Of a stretch of 64,000 nt of DNA, positions 39,001-54,000 are shown in pieces. Both the position numbers and the translations under genes were made by a program. Numbering within the stretch: the first letter of the stretch is position 1; every line of letters begins with the position of its first letter. The stretch lies in the NCBI GenBank assembly GCA_002633005.1, contig NMRA01000075.1, positions 948,426 through 1,012,425 of the forward strand. The letters run 5' to 3'. A model generated the notes under the pieces. The model had not been told where the DNA came from and searched no databases. It worked only from the letters and a program-made list of their open reading frames with translations. This DNA comes from Phoronis australis. Lineage: Eukaryota; Phoronida; Phoronidae.

Positions 39001-42000
39001 AAATACTGTTTCAGATCAGTGAACGTGACTATATTTCATTTTTTTCGAATAAAACACAGACAATTCATTCCCAGCCCAACCTAAACTTTGAACGGGAGGG
39101 GGTGTGTGACTAGTGGCTAAATTCAAATCGGGGTCGCCCAGGGATATAAATCTAGCTAAATCACGTGTTCCGTGCGTGCAAGTGCAACGAGAAGGGGGTG
39201 TGATTAATTGCTCAATTCAAATCGGGGTCGACCCAAGAGATAAATCCAGCAAAATCACGTGCTCCGTGCATGCTACTGAACGATGACTTGTCTCGTAGTA
39301 GAAAACCACCAATTCTATAACTATCTATGGAGTTGGCCTATATTAATTTAACAAAAGACCAGTTAATAAGTTTATAAAAGGGAGTTGCAGCGCTTAAGTT
39401 ATTCCACAAATGCCGGCTAAAAAACGCACTTTTCGAGACTATCGTATGTAAGCACGCCATGTTTCTTGCAAACACGAAAGTCCGAGCCCGAGGCAAAGCT
39501 GTGAATAAAAGCACAAGTTCAAGCTCAAGTTCAGCAAGACAGGCGATTGACCCAATAAACTAAACTTTGCGCATAGTGGGGATGGGCAATTACCCAAACA
39601 GTGGGCGCTTACATCGAAATTTGGCAAAAGTCGGAGGACAGATTATCCTGGTATGGGCGTTTACCCGCGAGTTTACAGTAGTACCTGTAGTCAAGCTGAT
39701 TTTGTAACCTTCATGCCAGGGTGAGTCGTCCATCAGTGTGTGCGCTTACCAATACTCAGGCTGATGTAGAAGGGGCTGATCTTGTTACTCCAATGTCAGT
39801 AAGTATATTCATCAGTGCGTGTGTGTAGTCATGTAGTCAGGCTGATATAGAGGGGACTGATCTTGTAACCCCCATGCCCGGGGATGTCTTCATTAGTGTG
39901 TAGTTCCTATAGTCAGGCTGATGTAGGAATTGATCTTAACCTGTAACCCCGAAACCAACTAAGGGAGTTAAGTTATCTGTGAATGTAGTACTTTTAGACA
40001 GGTTTCTGATCTTGTAACTCCAATGCCTAGGGGTATTATCAGTTTGTGTAGTACCTATAGGCTGGTTGATGTAGAGGGGGATGATCTTATAACCCCATAT
40101 CAGGTGGTGTCTTCATCATTGTGTGTAGTAACTATAGTCAGGCTGAGGTAGAGGGGGATGATCTTGTAACCCCATATCAGGGGGTGTCTTCATCATTGTG
40201 TGTAGTACCTATAGTCAGGCTGAGGTAGAGGGGGATGATCTTGTAACCCCCATGACAGAGGGTGTCGTCATCAGTGTGCGAAGTACCTATAGTCATGTCG
40301 ATGTAAGGGTTGATCCTGTAACTCCTCTGTAAGGGGGGTGTCGTTATCAGTGTGTGTAGCCCTTAAGTCAGGTTGATATAGAAGGAGCTGATTTTGTAAC
40401 TCCCGTGAACGGGGTTGTCTTCATCAGTATGTGAAGTACTTACAGTGAGGTTGCTATAACAGGGTTGATCTCATAACTACCCCATACCAGGGTGTGTCTT
40501 CATCAGTATGTGAAGTGAGGTTGCTATAAAAGGGTTGATCTCATAACTACCCCATACCAGGGTGTGTCTTCATCAGTATGTGAAGTGAGGTTGCTATAAC
40601 AGGGTTGATCTCATAACTACCCCATACCAGGGTGTCTTCATCAGTATGTGAAGTGAGGTTGCTATAAAAGGGTTGATCTCATAACTACCCCATATCAGGG
40701 TGTGTCTTCATCAGTATGTGAAGTGAGGTTGCTATAAAAGGGTTGATCTCATAACTACCCCATACCAGGGTGTGTCTTTATCAGTATGTGTAGTGAGGTT
40801 GCTACAAAAGGGTTGATCTCATAACTACCCCATACCAGGGTGTGTCTTCATCAGTATGTGTAGTATCTGTGGTCAGGCTGATATAGAAGGAGCTCATCTT
40901 GTACCCCCATTGCAGAGGGAGATGACATCAGTGCGTGCAGTACCTGTAGTCAGGACGATGAAAAAGGGCTGCTCTCATAACCACCTCTGTTCATGATATC
41001 AGCTTAAAACTTGATAGATGGATTCATTGATTTTACTCTATAAATATGACGTTTCTCCTCTATTATGGAAATATTGTCCGCATTAATTATACAATTTTCT
41101 TTTCCAAAAGTCTGCAGACTTGTTATAATTTGACTCAGGTGACATCCTTACAGATCATTTGAAATGTCAATTAGATGTTACAGTCTTTTTGTGTCCTTTG
41201 AGACATAATCCCAATAAGTTGATTGACGTAACACACACTCACCAGCTAATATCAGCTGTTCTGAGGTATTTTTGAATGTTTGAAAGCGAATATAAAAGCT
41301 TTAATGACTTATTAATTAAATTTCTAAGTTGGGGGCCTCTAAAATTATGAAAGTACATTCACATGGAGATATTGTTTCATGTCAATTCACAAATCACTCA
41401 AGTTTTTCCTATTCATGAAAAGTTTTAGAATATTCCAAATCAAACAGGGTGCTATAAAATTTATTGGCTTTACTCGCAGAGGAATTGAAATGACTAGCAA
41501 TCATTTTTCTGACTTTGATCACCATTAAATTTTCTAGGTAATGCACATGCAGGGCTAATCTGGACAATGTCAAGCACCAACCATTTGAGGAGAGGGTTAT
41601 AGACAATTTCATGAGTAACATAACTAAACTCTGATAAACATGCGCAAATATACAGACAATAGTTGTAATTAGACTATAAATTGGAAATGCAAGGAACAAA
41701 AGAATTGCCAATGATAACTGAAGTAACCCTGATTTGACCTTAGATAAAACTGTCATTGATGCCCCATAACCTAACAGGGTCCAGTAAAGATGAATTCTTT
41801 GAACTAACAGGTAGCCATCCTGGAACAAAATATATTGAACAGTAGCAATGACTCTTTGGTGTGCTCAACAGGCATCAAAGTACATTAATGTAAAAGATTA
41901 TGAATATTATGGCATCTTACAAACTATCACATAACTAGGTATCAAATGTAGAAGATTTGGATATTATTGTGTTTGGTTAACTATCACATAATCAGCTATC

Positions 42001-45000
42001 AAATGTAGAAGTCATGTGTATTATAGTTTGGTTAACCATCACATAACCAGGTATGAATGTAGAAGTTCATGGATATTATTGTGTTTGGTTAACTATGACA
42101 TAACCAAGTATCAATGCAGAAGATTTAGATATTATTATGTTTGGTTAACTATCAAATAACCAGGTATGAATGTAGAAGATTTAGATATTATTATATTTGG
42201 TTAACTATCACATAACCAGGTATCAATGTTGAAGATTTTGGATATTATTGTGTTTGATTAACTATGACATAACCAGTTATCAATACAGAAGATTTAGATA
42301 TTATTGTGTTTGGTTAACTATCAAATAACCAGGTATGAATGTAGAATATTTAAATATTATTATGTTTGGTTAACTATCATATAGCCAGGTATCAATGTAG
42401 ATGATTATGGATATTATTGTTTGGTTAACTATCACATAAAAAGGTAGCAATATAGAAGATTATTGTTTTGTTACTATTGAATAACCAGGAATCAAATGAA
42501 TGCAGAAGATTATGTGTGTTAGTGTTTCATATAACCAGTGTTATTTTGTTTCAGAAAAGAGGATGTGAAAGTTGTTTTTAATGTCTGTTACTAGGCCATA
42601 AGCGAGTTTGGTATCTTTTTAAGGAAAAGAGATAATGTTTCATTGTACTTACAAAAGACCAATACAGCTTAAAAATTACTGGTGTTTGAATTACTCTGAA
42701 TTGATATCTCACAACAAATGGTTTAATACAAGATGGTCAAAGCAGTACATCACACTCACCCAACTAACTTCAAGTTGTCTGACTATTTTTAGAAGATATC
42801 CAAAAATGTGCGTATTGTTCTTCACACACATTCCACTAAATCATATAAAACAAAAAAATTCACATAGAATTAAAGTTAAAAAAGGTATTTCAGATATTTA
42901 AATTCTCTGAACCTCCCATCACATCTATTTAAACTTAAGGCAATTTCTAAATCAAGAGACAAGAAAGAAGTTGATATATGTACTGGCACCTTACAATTGA
43001 TGTGTTAACTATTTTTCACAATTAAGCAAAACGTTCTCTGATTGTACATCCGGCACAAATGAAAAACCCCAAAAACATGTCCAGTTTATAATCCCCTATT
43101 TAGCCTCTAGCGGCTAAAACACCTTTTTGACACCATTGTTTTTGCTTCTTACATATTATAGAAAGGAATTAATTGCGACAAAAATTACACCGCTCATAAT
43201 CCGTAGCCCCTTTAAAAAATCTCAACCAATCACTGTAAAGAGGTTCATATGACATCATCATGGCCACGAAATTACTCGGATGCCACACTACGTAACAGCT
43301 GAGTGGCATTTCTTGGGCGTTCTGCACTCGTCGATCTCTGGGCTAAAATGCCACGTTACGTGGTGCACGGGTGAAGCAATGTCAGTGGCAAGGGCATACA
43401 TTTGCACAACTTCCCAACCGATCCCATCGTGTGCCGTGCGTGGAACAGTGACTGGCGACAAATTTCCCGATTAGCAAGATCTCTTCTAGACTAGGTGCAA
43501 AGCTGTATATAAAATCTACCGCTTTGAGCCAATGTGGGTAAAAATGACTAAAGAAAATCTGAAACAAAAGTAGTGTCATTAAAATCTACACCGCTCTTCT
43601 TTTAGTAAACCAAATTAGTTACAGGTGTTAGGAAAATTGGCGTTCTATCGCTCATCTAGTGCTAAAATTGAAGTGAGCTCTCGTGAGTCAGTTTTCGGCG
43701 ATTATGTCACCTGACCTGAACAGTTTTTCCCCCCGTTTATTCTTCTATCAGCTGTTCTTTGCTACCACGAGGATGCGTACATGTCACAACAAATTGTCGG
43801 AACTGGTTTCATTTCGTTTTAAGTTTTTAGTATTTTTAAGACCAGCAAACCAAATTTTAGAACAAATTTTGCTGCTGCGAAGCTCGTTCAAAACTCTATC
43901 TAATGTGATAGTATCGCAAAATTTGGTAAATTTTTCGAAAAAAATGAAATTTTGCGGTTTTTTTGGGGAAATTCAAAGTCAAATAACTCGAAAACGGTAC
44001 GTCTAAGAAAAAAATTGTTACAGGTCATTCGAAAGGGCATACCTCAGAGAATCCACATGCAAAAATGCACATCATTTTCTCTTCCCGTTTAAAATGGCAT
44101 TCCAGCACGACTGAAAATGGGTCAACATGCGCCAGATCCGCCATCTTGAAAGCAACTTCCGGTTGTTTAGTTTTGAATAATAGCATGTCATAAGAAACTA
44201 ACAACTGAAAAAATTCGAAGGAATTGCTCCTATAATGCAACTTTACCGGAGAAAACGTTTTTACCCTAGAATCGAAGTGCACATGCGCCATGGTCAATAT
44301 TTCCACCACCTTTGGTTGGACGTCCGCAATTTTTTATGTATCAATAGCACTTGTCTAGAGCTATGTTTTTTACCGATTTTCAGTTGTGTATCTCAATAAT
44401 TGCGGCTTCTATAAGCATTTCAATCTGAAATTGGAAACAAAATGGTATCCATATCCGCCGATCATGACCAAAAACAATAGGCTTCCAGCACTTCTGGGAA
44501 TACAAGATGCGTGCAAATTTCATGAGAATCGGTCAAAAAATGCGACCTGTAGAGTGCGAACAAACAAAAAAGGAAAAAACTTGACGTCAGAGCAACGTAC
44601 TTGGCGAAATTTACTTCGCCAAGTAATGACTTGAAGAACTCAAGCATACAAAATATTTTTTATTCTGACACCTATTTCAGATTAAATGTATGAGCAAATA
44701 CTGTAGATGGTTCATTTGTACATCCCATTGATTTGAGTCAACAAGTAAATTTTAATCAGCCATTTTCAAGACATGTTATATCCAACACACTGGTGGTTTT
44801 GTTCACTGATTTACCTTCAGCGTGTTGGTTAGTTTGCACACTTATTTCAGGATTTATGGCAAACGGAAGCTTATCTCAGAGATCTTTTATTTACAGTTGG
44901 AAGATGTGATTGTCAGAATAGCATTTGATCGCTCCAATGACTGTTCACATCTTAGGTGTGTGGTTTCCTACTGACAATATTCTGAGCAAAGCAACAAAAC

Positions 45001-48000
45001 ATTTGGATTTTATATAAGTGTGAATATGTCATCTTTCGCAGAAGTGCTTGTTATTTGTTTTATTGTGAAGAGCTGGAAAGTTTTTTTTCAAAAAGGGCCT
45101 TCCTTGTTTGTGCATACAACGGAAATGTGCAACATGCTTTATAAAGTGCAAACTAGACAAAAATACAGTTCAAACACCAATTCACCTAGGATTAAGGTTT
45201 TTTTGAAATTCATTTTCTCAATAGAAAATGACACTTAGCACAAAAAGCGGTGATCACACAATTATTAACATTTGTACGATGTTATAAGGCTTGAATTCTA
45301 ATTGTTCAGTCATTATGGATCCAGGAAATATATACGCACAATCATGTACTTTTAATGGCTAACACTGAACATTAAAGTTATTTGAAAGGACTTTACACAT
45401 TAACATTTCATTCCAGAAATTCAAATTTATTAACCTGAACAACAGTTGAAAATGGACTACGCATTTCTGGATGTATAAACAATGTCTTAAAGGTGAAAAC
45501 CATTTCTGGTTAAAATGTTTAAAATGAATCTGAGCAGCTTACAAGTGATTTGGCTGACAGTAAACTGTATCTTAGCTATAAACAGGTGGTCTTGCCATTA
45601 TTCACCATGTAGTGAGAATAAAAACACTGCGATAACCATTAAATGGATACTGTTGTCTATTTTTGCTGCAGATGGTCATACCAGCCCTTGATATTCTAGC
45701 ATGATTCACCACTGAACAAGTTCAACACAAGGCACATCTCAGTCATTTCTGAGTTAACTAAGTTCCACTCACTGCAGGCATATCTTGCTTATTTTTAAAC
45801 AATGCGCAAATTTGTATAGTTTTGTACCTAAAATCTGTGAGTGCGGGGGTGAAAACTAAAGCAAAGAACATCTCGACTCATGCAGAGGTTCCGAATGTAG
45901 AAACGGTAGGGAGGATGCATCTAGGAGCTGAATGTACAGCCAGGTGGTGAATGTAAAAAGGGGGATACAGCCAGGTAGTGAATGTAGAAAGGGGGGATAC
46001 AAACCAGGTGGTGAATGCAGAAAAGAATGATAAAAGCCAGGTGCTAAATGTAGAAAGGGGAGGATAAAGCTAGTTGTTCAATGTGAAAAGGGGGATAGAG
46101 CAAGAAGACGAATCTAGAGTTGACTTTCTTGGATGAAAATGGAAGCAACGGTGCATGGTATTGATGATGTCCAAGTTAATTTGTTCATGTGTCATGCTTG
46201 TGTTGACTTGGCAGTAGTGAACGGAAGTTATCTAAGCTTAGCTTAAAACTATTGGTTTTCAAAAGAATGAAGTCTTATATATTCGAATAGGCATGAAGAA
46301 AGTCAACAAACAAAAACCAAGACAAAACTGTACTGGTTTTGAGGACTCACAGCTGTACTACCGTAATCGTTCGGGTAAACGCCCTGGGCGGTTAAATTGG
46401 CGAATCCAAAAAATCGGGGGAGGGCGGTTAACTGAGCAGTGGGCGGTTAAATCGAAAATCTACCTAAAGTAGGGGATGGGCGGTTAACCGAACATGGGCG
46501 CTTATTACGACAGACAACCGCCCTGGGCGGTTAATCTTACCTGGCGATCTAAATCCCGACACGACAATCATACTCGGAACGCGTAGCCCTTNNNNNNNNN
46601 NNNNNNNNNNNNNNNNNNNNNNNNNNNNNNNNNNNNNNNNNNNNNNNNNNNNNNNNNNNNNNNNNNNNNNNNNNNNNNNNNNNNNNNNNNNNNNNNNNNN
46701 NNNNNNNNNNNNNNNNNNNNNNNNNNNNNNNNNNNNNNNNNNNNNNNNNNNNNNNNNNNNNNNNNNNNNNNNNNNNNNNNNNNNNNNNNNNNNNNNNNNN
46801 NNNNNNNNNNNNNNNNNNNNNNNNNNNNNNNNNNNNNNNNNNNNNNNNNNNNNNNNNNNNNNNNNNNNNNNNNNNNNNNNNNNNNNNNNNNNNNNNNNNN
46901 NNNNNNNNNNNNNNNNNNNNNNNNNNNNNNNNNNNNNNNNNNNNNNNNNNNNNNNNNNNNNNNNNNNNNNNNNNNNNNNNNNNNNNNNNNNNNNNNNNNN
47001 NNNNNNNNNNNNNNNNNNNNNNNNNNNNNNNNNNNNNNNNNNNNNNNNNNNNNNNNNNNNNNNNNNNNNNNNNNNNNNNNNNNNNNNNNNNNNNNNNNNN
47101 NNNNNNNNNNNNNNNNNNNNNNNNNNNNNNNNNNNNNNNNNNNNNNNNNNNNNNNNNNNNNNNNNNNNNNNNNNNNNNNNNNNNNNNNNNNNNNNNNNNN
47201 NNNNNNNNNNNNNNNNNNNNNNNNNNNNNNNNNNNNNNNNNNNNNNNNNNNNNNNNNNNNNNNNNNNNNNNNNNNNNNNNNNNNNNNNNNNNNNNNNNNN
47301 NNNNNNNNNNNNNNNNNNNNNNNNNNNNNNNNNNNNNNNGTGGGGGCTGACGCAAGAAATAGTAAAGAACAGCCAGCGACACTGCTAACCAGTTTGACTG
47401 AGATGCAATAAGCGAAAAACAAAATTTGACTAGCCGTTTTTTATTACTTCAAGATCATACACAAACATACATTATTGCCAACGTTTGAATTCAGAAATTG
47501 ACAGGCAGCAACGAAATCGGTAACCCAGTAAGGCACTTGTACTGTCCCTTCGGTCGCCCCACATCCTCTATAACCCGGCAGTTATATTCATCAAAATATT
47601 GAGAATTTGACATCTTTCCGTGAGTTGTGAGATTTATTCAAAATACGAGAGCTTCCCACATTAATAGAATTTGGAGGGTTGGCAAAACCATTGTCACATT
47701 TCTCTAGCCTGATTTTTTCGAATATATGTTTTATCTAGTGCACTGCAGACCGAAACTCAGCGCTGCAGACAAAGTCGCTGAAAGCGGAGGTTTTGACCCC
47801 GGCGGCGTTCTTAAACTTTGCAAACAAGGGAAGAAAATAAAGTGACAAAAAGGTTCGAGTATTATGTTTTGAAGTGAGTTCATGACCCAAGACAATAACG
47901 CGTTACCTGTATTGTAATTCAGATTGCTAAACCACCGTCTCGGAGTCCCGGCGTCGTTGCACTCATTGCGATCATCGATCTTTTTCTAAAAGTCGGGGAA

Positions 48001-51000
48001 TCGCACGTTTCCTTAGCACTAGGCGCTAAATCTTCATTCTTTAAAAGTCGGGGATGGGCGCTTAACCGAGAGGTGGGCGCTTAACTGGAAATATTCAAAA
48101 ATCGCAGGGGGGCGCTTAACCGAGCAGTGGGCGGTTAAATCGAAAATCCACTTAAAGTCGGGGATGGGCGGTTAACTGAGCATGGGCGTTAACCCAAACG
48201 ATTACAGTAGTTGGTTGCAAAAATCCAGACAGCACAAGTGGCGATGGTTCGCGATTGCCTAAACACATGTTATGGAATGGATTTTGCTGAAATGACAATA
48301 AAGAACAACCGCCATGCAATCGAAACTCGCCATCTTCCGTCTGAAATGCAGACATTCTTTTAACTCTCAATTGATTGTTTTAATAGAAACAAATGTTGGT
48401 AGTTTGCAACATTTAATTGCCTCATGGGTAGATGAGTTAAAATCAATGTGATGGCTCAAATATTTTGCTGGCGGATCTGATTTAAAAAGTCTGGTAAAAT
48501 ACTGGTAAATGGAAACACTACAAAATTAATGGCTTCAAACCACAGAACCAAATTGTGACCAGATTTAGTTAAAATCCATCACTTAAAGGTGATAAGTATG
48601 TACTTGTGAAACTTACTAAGTTCCAGAACAGACAACTATTGATGTGTGCGTGCGTGCGTGCGTGCGTAATTATATATATTAAATAATTCCCATCATTTCA
48701 GCAGATGCTTGCTAATTATAAAAATACATGTGACTACCCACTTCACCAAATGAATGCATCAAAACTTGAGAATAGTTTTGTGATGGCAATAATAATTGCC
48801 AAGGGTAATAGACTTAACATTTCCAAAAATAAATTACTATTTCCTGAATGATCAGTTATGACTACTATCACATATGGTGCACAGTTGTTCTTCATCATCA
48901 AACACTGAGCTCTGATAAGAGCAGGACATATTGTGGCAAAAGTTCTCTTAACATTCAAGGATTTGAGTTACAAGTAATCTGCCAATTTTAAAATAATTGC
49001 AAAGTTCATTGAACTTCTTAATACAGGCCTTGATTATAATTGATAGTTGTTATTATTGGTTTAGGCCAAGTAACTTGGCTTGTTGCACTGCTTATTTTAT
49101 GCTCCCCCACACCCCCACACCCTCCGCACCTAGCATGGTTACTTTTCACTAAGGAACCAGTGGAAGACTGGCTCGTATCCACTTTAAATTGATAATCACT
49201 TTGCCTTTAATGACTGGTATAGCTTGAAAAATCTCAAGGCCCTACATCTTGTTATTTCATCATTAAATAAACAACACATTCCTTTTCGCAAATGAAAACA
49301 AGAATCTTTAACGAGATTAGCAAAAGAGTTGATGGCTCTTCAAAACTTAAACAACCTTTACAGCAGAAAATAAATCTTAATTAATCTACAAGCTTTGAAC
49401 CGAGTTAATTCGAGGGCATTACATTACCATGGAGGAAAAATCCTGTGGATTTAGACAGCCAACTGGGTTCCATTAATGTTATAAACATTAGCCTGATTAT
49501 ACTCTGTGAAATCTGAAAAATCTCCAGTACTTTCAGTAAATGCTTGTATCAAGCTGCATCTGGAAAAACTTGATCTGCACTTTTGAGTGGAAATATGTTA
49601 CACTGTACATATGCATTTCTATGAGGTCTAAACACATTAATTAAGTCCTCACTTAGGCAGTAGACATGATAAAACTGTCAAGAAAGCCACAAACAGTCCT
49701 ACACTCAGGCATTATGACTTCTCACTCAGCCCATAGGTATCAAAACTGACATAAGAAATTCATTATCTGACACCAGATTGTTATAACACTGCACCCCAAA
49801 AAAGAAACATGAAGCAGCGAATAGCCAGCAACGGTGTTTAACAGCCACATGGAAGTACTGGAGCTCGGCACAAGAGGAACTCAAAATGGTCAGTCACATA
49901 TTTCAGACTAAATATAATGTAGGTAATCCATGGCAGGCAATGCCCCACCAAATAGTTGTTAAATGGTCTTCATTCCTATACATTCACAACTGAACACTGT
50001 TCATGGTCTATTACCATACATTCACCACTAAACACTGTTCATGGTCTATTACCATACTGAGATTCACCACTAAACACTGTTAATGGGCCATTACCATACT
50101 GAGATTCACACCTAAACACTGTTCATGGTCCATTACCATACTGAGATTCACCACTAAACACTGTTCATGGTCCGTTACCATACATAAAAAACTAAACACT
50201 GTTCATGGTCCATTACCATACTGAGATTCACCACTAAACACTGTTCATGGTCCATTACCATACTGAGATTCACCACTAAACACTGTTCATGGTCCATTAC
50301 CATACATTCACAACTAAACACACATTCAATATAACCACCTGTGCCATCAAGGTGTCCTTACGGAATCCCCGCATATGATGAGTGACAAGAAATTGCGTCT
50401 AATCAAACTTTGCAATTAAATGTTCAATAAAGTGACAAATAAATGAGTAACAATCGTTTTAATGCGACTTTATATCTTACCTAGTAAATAATTCATTAAC
50501 CATCTACTCAGTTTTAAATGCCAAACAACTTTTTACGGCTCTCAACATGTAAACCCAGCAGGAAAAGTCATCTACCTCTGTCGAAACTTCTTAAAATGTG
50601 GCTAAAATGCAAGAAAATCACCCTTTTCCCAAGTCTCAGTTCACTTAATAACTGTCGCACATAAACAAGATAGACATTGGCCCACAAATTGTAATGAGAA
50701 AATAAAATTTAATAAACATTTCAAAATATCTCACCCCTATAGACATGACCTCATAGGTGCTGCAAGCGAATGAAAGCTAATCAAACTAAAGTATGTTTAC
50801 TCCACTATTGTGTTCGGTAATTGTCCAGCCCATTGTTCAATGCTGAGACTGAATTAACCATCATAACATGGACACGGTATTTTGTGCGTTTTCTTTCGGC
50901 TTGAATTGTAGTAAAACCAGTTCTTTGCCAATGGTACAAAATGAGCTTAAGCTCATTGAAACTGCATCCAGAGCACTGAGTCTCCTTGATGGATTTTTGC

Positions 51001-54000
51001 AATCCAAACACTAACAAGAGCAATGCAAAGCGTTGAAATGCGTCAATGGAACCTTAAATTTTGTTTGGGGACCTAGTAAAATTTCAGGTTGCGGCGAAGT
51101 CGCCCACTCACATCCGAATGTACACTTAAAATACCATAAAAGTAAACAATCGCGATTGTTCAGCAAAAATCAGGTCTCATTTATGAGTCATGCACAGGTA
51201 GTGTGAGCATGATGTTCTGTTCCTGCCTTAGGTGAGCCTGCGTTGGATATTGGGTACCCAAGAAGGTGGATATGGGTCACGAAAAACTCATAATCTTCCA
51301 TTCAACTGAAAAATGTTTAAAAATCAAACAGAGTAATTCAAAAAACCAGCGGACATTTACTGAGTTTGTCAGTTTTTCAATCCAGGTATCTTGCTTATTT
51401 GATTTTCAGCTCTTGCCAACTGTGGTCTTTCAAAACCCGGATTCGAGGTCTTCTCGTTTTGCATACCTCAATTTGCGTTTGGTGACCTGAGAACTTTGCC
51501 AGGTTGTATTTGGCAAATGTTAAGTATCAAGCCCTGAGGGATGTTTATTAGTCTCGAAACTAGCTACTTGCTGAACCTGTCCCAAAGCAGGAAGGCTTCG
51601 CAGTCTTCCTCAGAGAAAGCTAGAAGTGAAATTTGATGAAAGTCAGTCCGCGGGCTCTGAAGGTAGAGATGTAAGTGTAAAAATGATAGAATTGCCTCTA
51701 TGAGGCACAGCACTAGTCGAATCTGTCAGAAACAAGTTGTCTTCTGGTGCCATGTTCATAGGAATGTACTTTTCACAAAGGTCCCACAAGGGGTTTAGGA
51801 GTTAAGCTGTGGATGCAGAAGCCTCTAGGGAGCGCCGCTGATGTCGGACCATACAAAAATTTTATTAATAATCATTTGAGAAGTTTGCACATAGTGAGGT
51901 TAATGCCAAAAGCAAACTCAAAAATAATAAAAATGGCCATTAAATGGCACAGAATATGTCTAACCTGTCTGAAAATAGAATGGTGCTTACAAGAAACTTA
52001 TTTGACAACTAAAATTTCACAACATTCTGTGAAGAAACACCAAATATAGAGGTAAAAACTAAAATTGACACTAGGGAATACACCAGTTGTCAGATCTGGC
52101 AAGTCACCTCTTGTCACATTCACTGAAAAGCACAACATTTCACAACAATCCTGCAGGCGCAATTGGAAGATAGACGCAAGTGCCAAAAAATGACATAAAA
52201 ATGGTCCAAGGTCAATATGAAACTGGAAATACGTCGTCCTCTCCTTATTAGAAAGCTTTTTGATGAATGCAATGAAAATCAGCCCAGGAACTCTATAGAT
52301 AAAAAGGTAAATGTAAAAAATTGCCCCCAGGAGGCACAGCAGCAGTCAGATACACCTGAAAGTTCTAATCCATTATCATATCCATAGGAAAACAATGATC
52401 CTGCAAAGGGTTAAGGACATAAGCAGTGCATAGAGCAGATACCTAGAGTCAGGCATGGTCTCATCACATGTAACATGAATGAGCATTAGACTCAATGACT
52501 GTAACTATATATTATTTAGTAGATACCTTTATATGCTATTAGTCAGACAAGGTCACATCACAAGCCATATGAATGAGCATCAGACTCAATGACTGTGTAA
52601 CTATATATTATTTAGTAGATACCTTTATATGCAAATAGTCAGACAAGGTCACATCACAAGCCACATGAATGAGCATCAGACTCAATGACTGTGTAACTAT
52701 ATATTATTTAGTAGATACCTTTATATGCTATTAGTCAGACAAGGTCACATCACAAGCCATATGAATGAGCATCAGACTCAGTGACAGTGTATGCATTGAG
52801 TAGATACCTCTGTAGAGTCAAATATGGTCACATCACATGTAATATCATGAATGATCATCAGACTCTGTGACTGTGTGTATAGAGCAGATACCTCAGAGTC
52901 TATAGATTCTGACTAAGTCACATTACATGTAATAGTGGGCGACCAGCGGAGCGCCTCCTAGGGGTTATACCTGAAATAACAACTGGTCACGTGACCAGAT
53001 AGGTGTAGACGAAAAATCTTGTCACTATGAAAAATGGCTGCGACCACATGGAAGCTACCATTACAACATTGCATAGCTTACAAAAACGCTGCATAACTCT
53101 AAAATTCCTCAAGCAGGGAGGTAGGTTGGACGAGCAGGGGCGGTGAATTTTGATAGTGGGCCGGTAGAAGGTGTCAAAGCAATGCATCGACCTATTTGTT
53201 GCAGTTTGTCACAAAAATCAAACATTACTTTTTACAGCTGTTACCATTCTGAGCAGATTGAAAAATGACAGTCAGATAGTTGAAAATTCTCGCTTCGATT
53301 TTTTCTTTCGAATTTTCAGTCACAGCATGGGAGTTAATCGTCGCCAGTCATTTTTTGTGAACAACTGATCAGCATGTTAAACATTACGAGATAGCCAACC
53401 CCCGTTTTAATCGCTTAAGCCAGTGTTTGCCTGTACAGTAAACTAACAAAACGGCATAACAGATCGTCCAGTCTTCTGCCAGTTAACAACGATATGACCA
53501 TCGACACATTTTGACTAGATGTCCGATGTTCTAATTTAATATATAAGTCTAGATATTCACTTTGCAAAATGGACGCTGCGTTCTGACAGTACTTTGCCTA
53601 AGACAAACTTACATGTTGTCAGGCAAGTTGTACCTCATAAACTTGTGAAAACATGTGCTGTTGAGACATCCAAGCATAAAGACTTAACGCAATATTCCAA
53701 ATTATCAGCGCAGACGCGTTAACTCCCCTGACTATAACTGAACTGATGTTGAACATTCAATTTGAGCATTGTTGACTAAGAACTATACTAAAGTACCATT
53801 GGCCATATTGCGCGAAATACCATAACCTCCCACATACAAGCCATAATGGCTGGATTACAAAGTGGAGCTGCAGATCGGTCTCAGAGGCCATGAAATCATG
53901 GGTTCGTCTCAACTACGGCAAAAACCTTGTGCTGATCATATTGCCGAGTTCTGCTTCAGTAACCTTCAATATGGAACTTGTATTATTCACTGTGAAAATG

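Noticed and set aside
46549-47422. Minus-strand open frames of 277 and 284 codons
   Set aside because: They are almost entirely N bases read as X; no coding evidence.
53876-53930. tRNA-like stretch in the 1.13-kb insertion
   Set aside because: Only a partial B-box match; no foldable tRNA and no clear A-box at the right distance.
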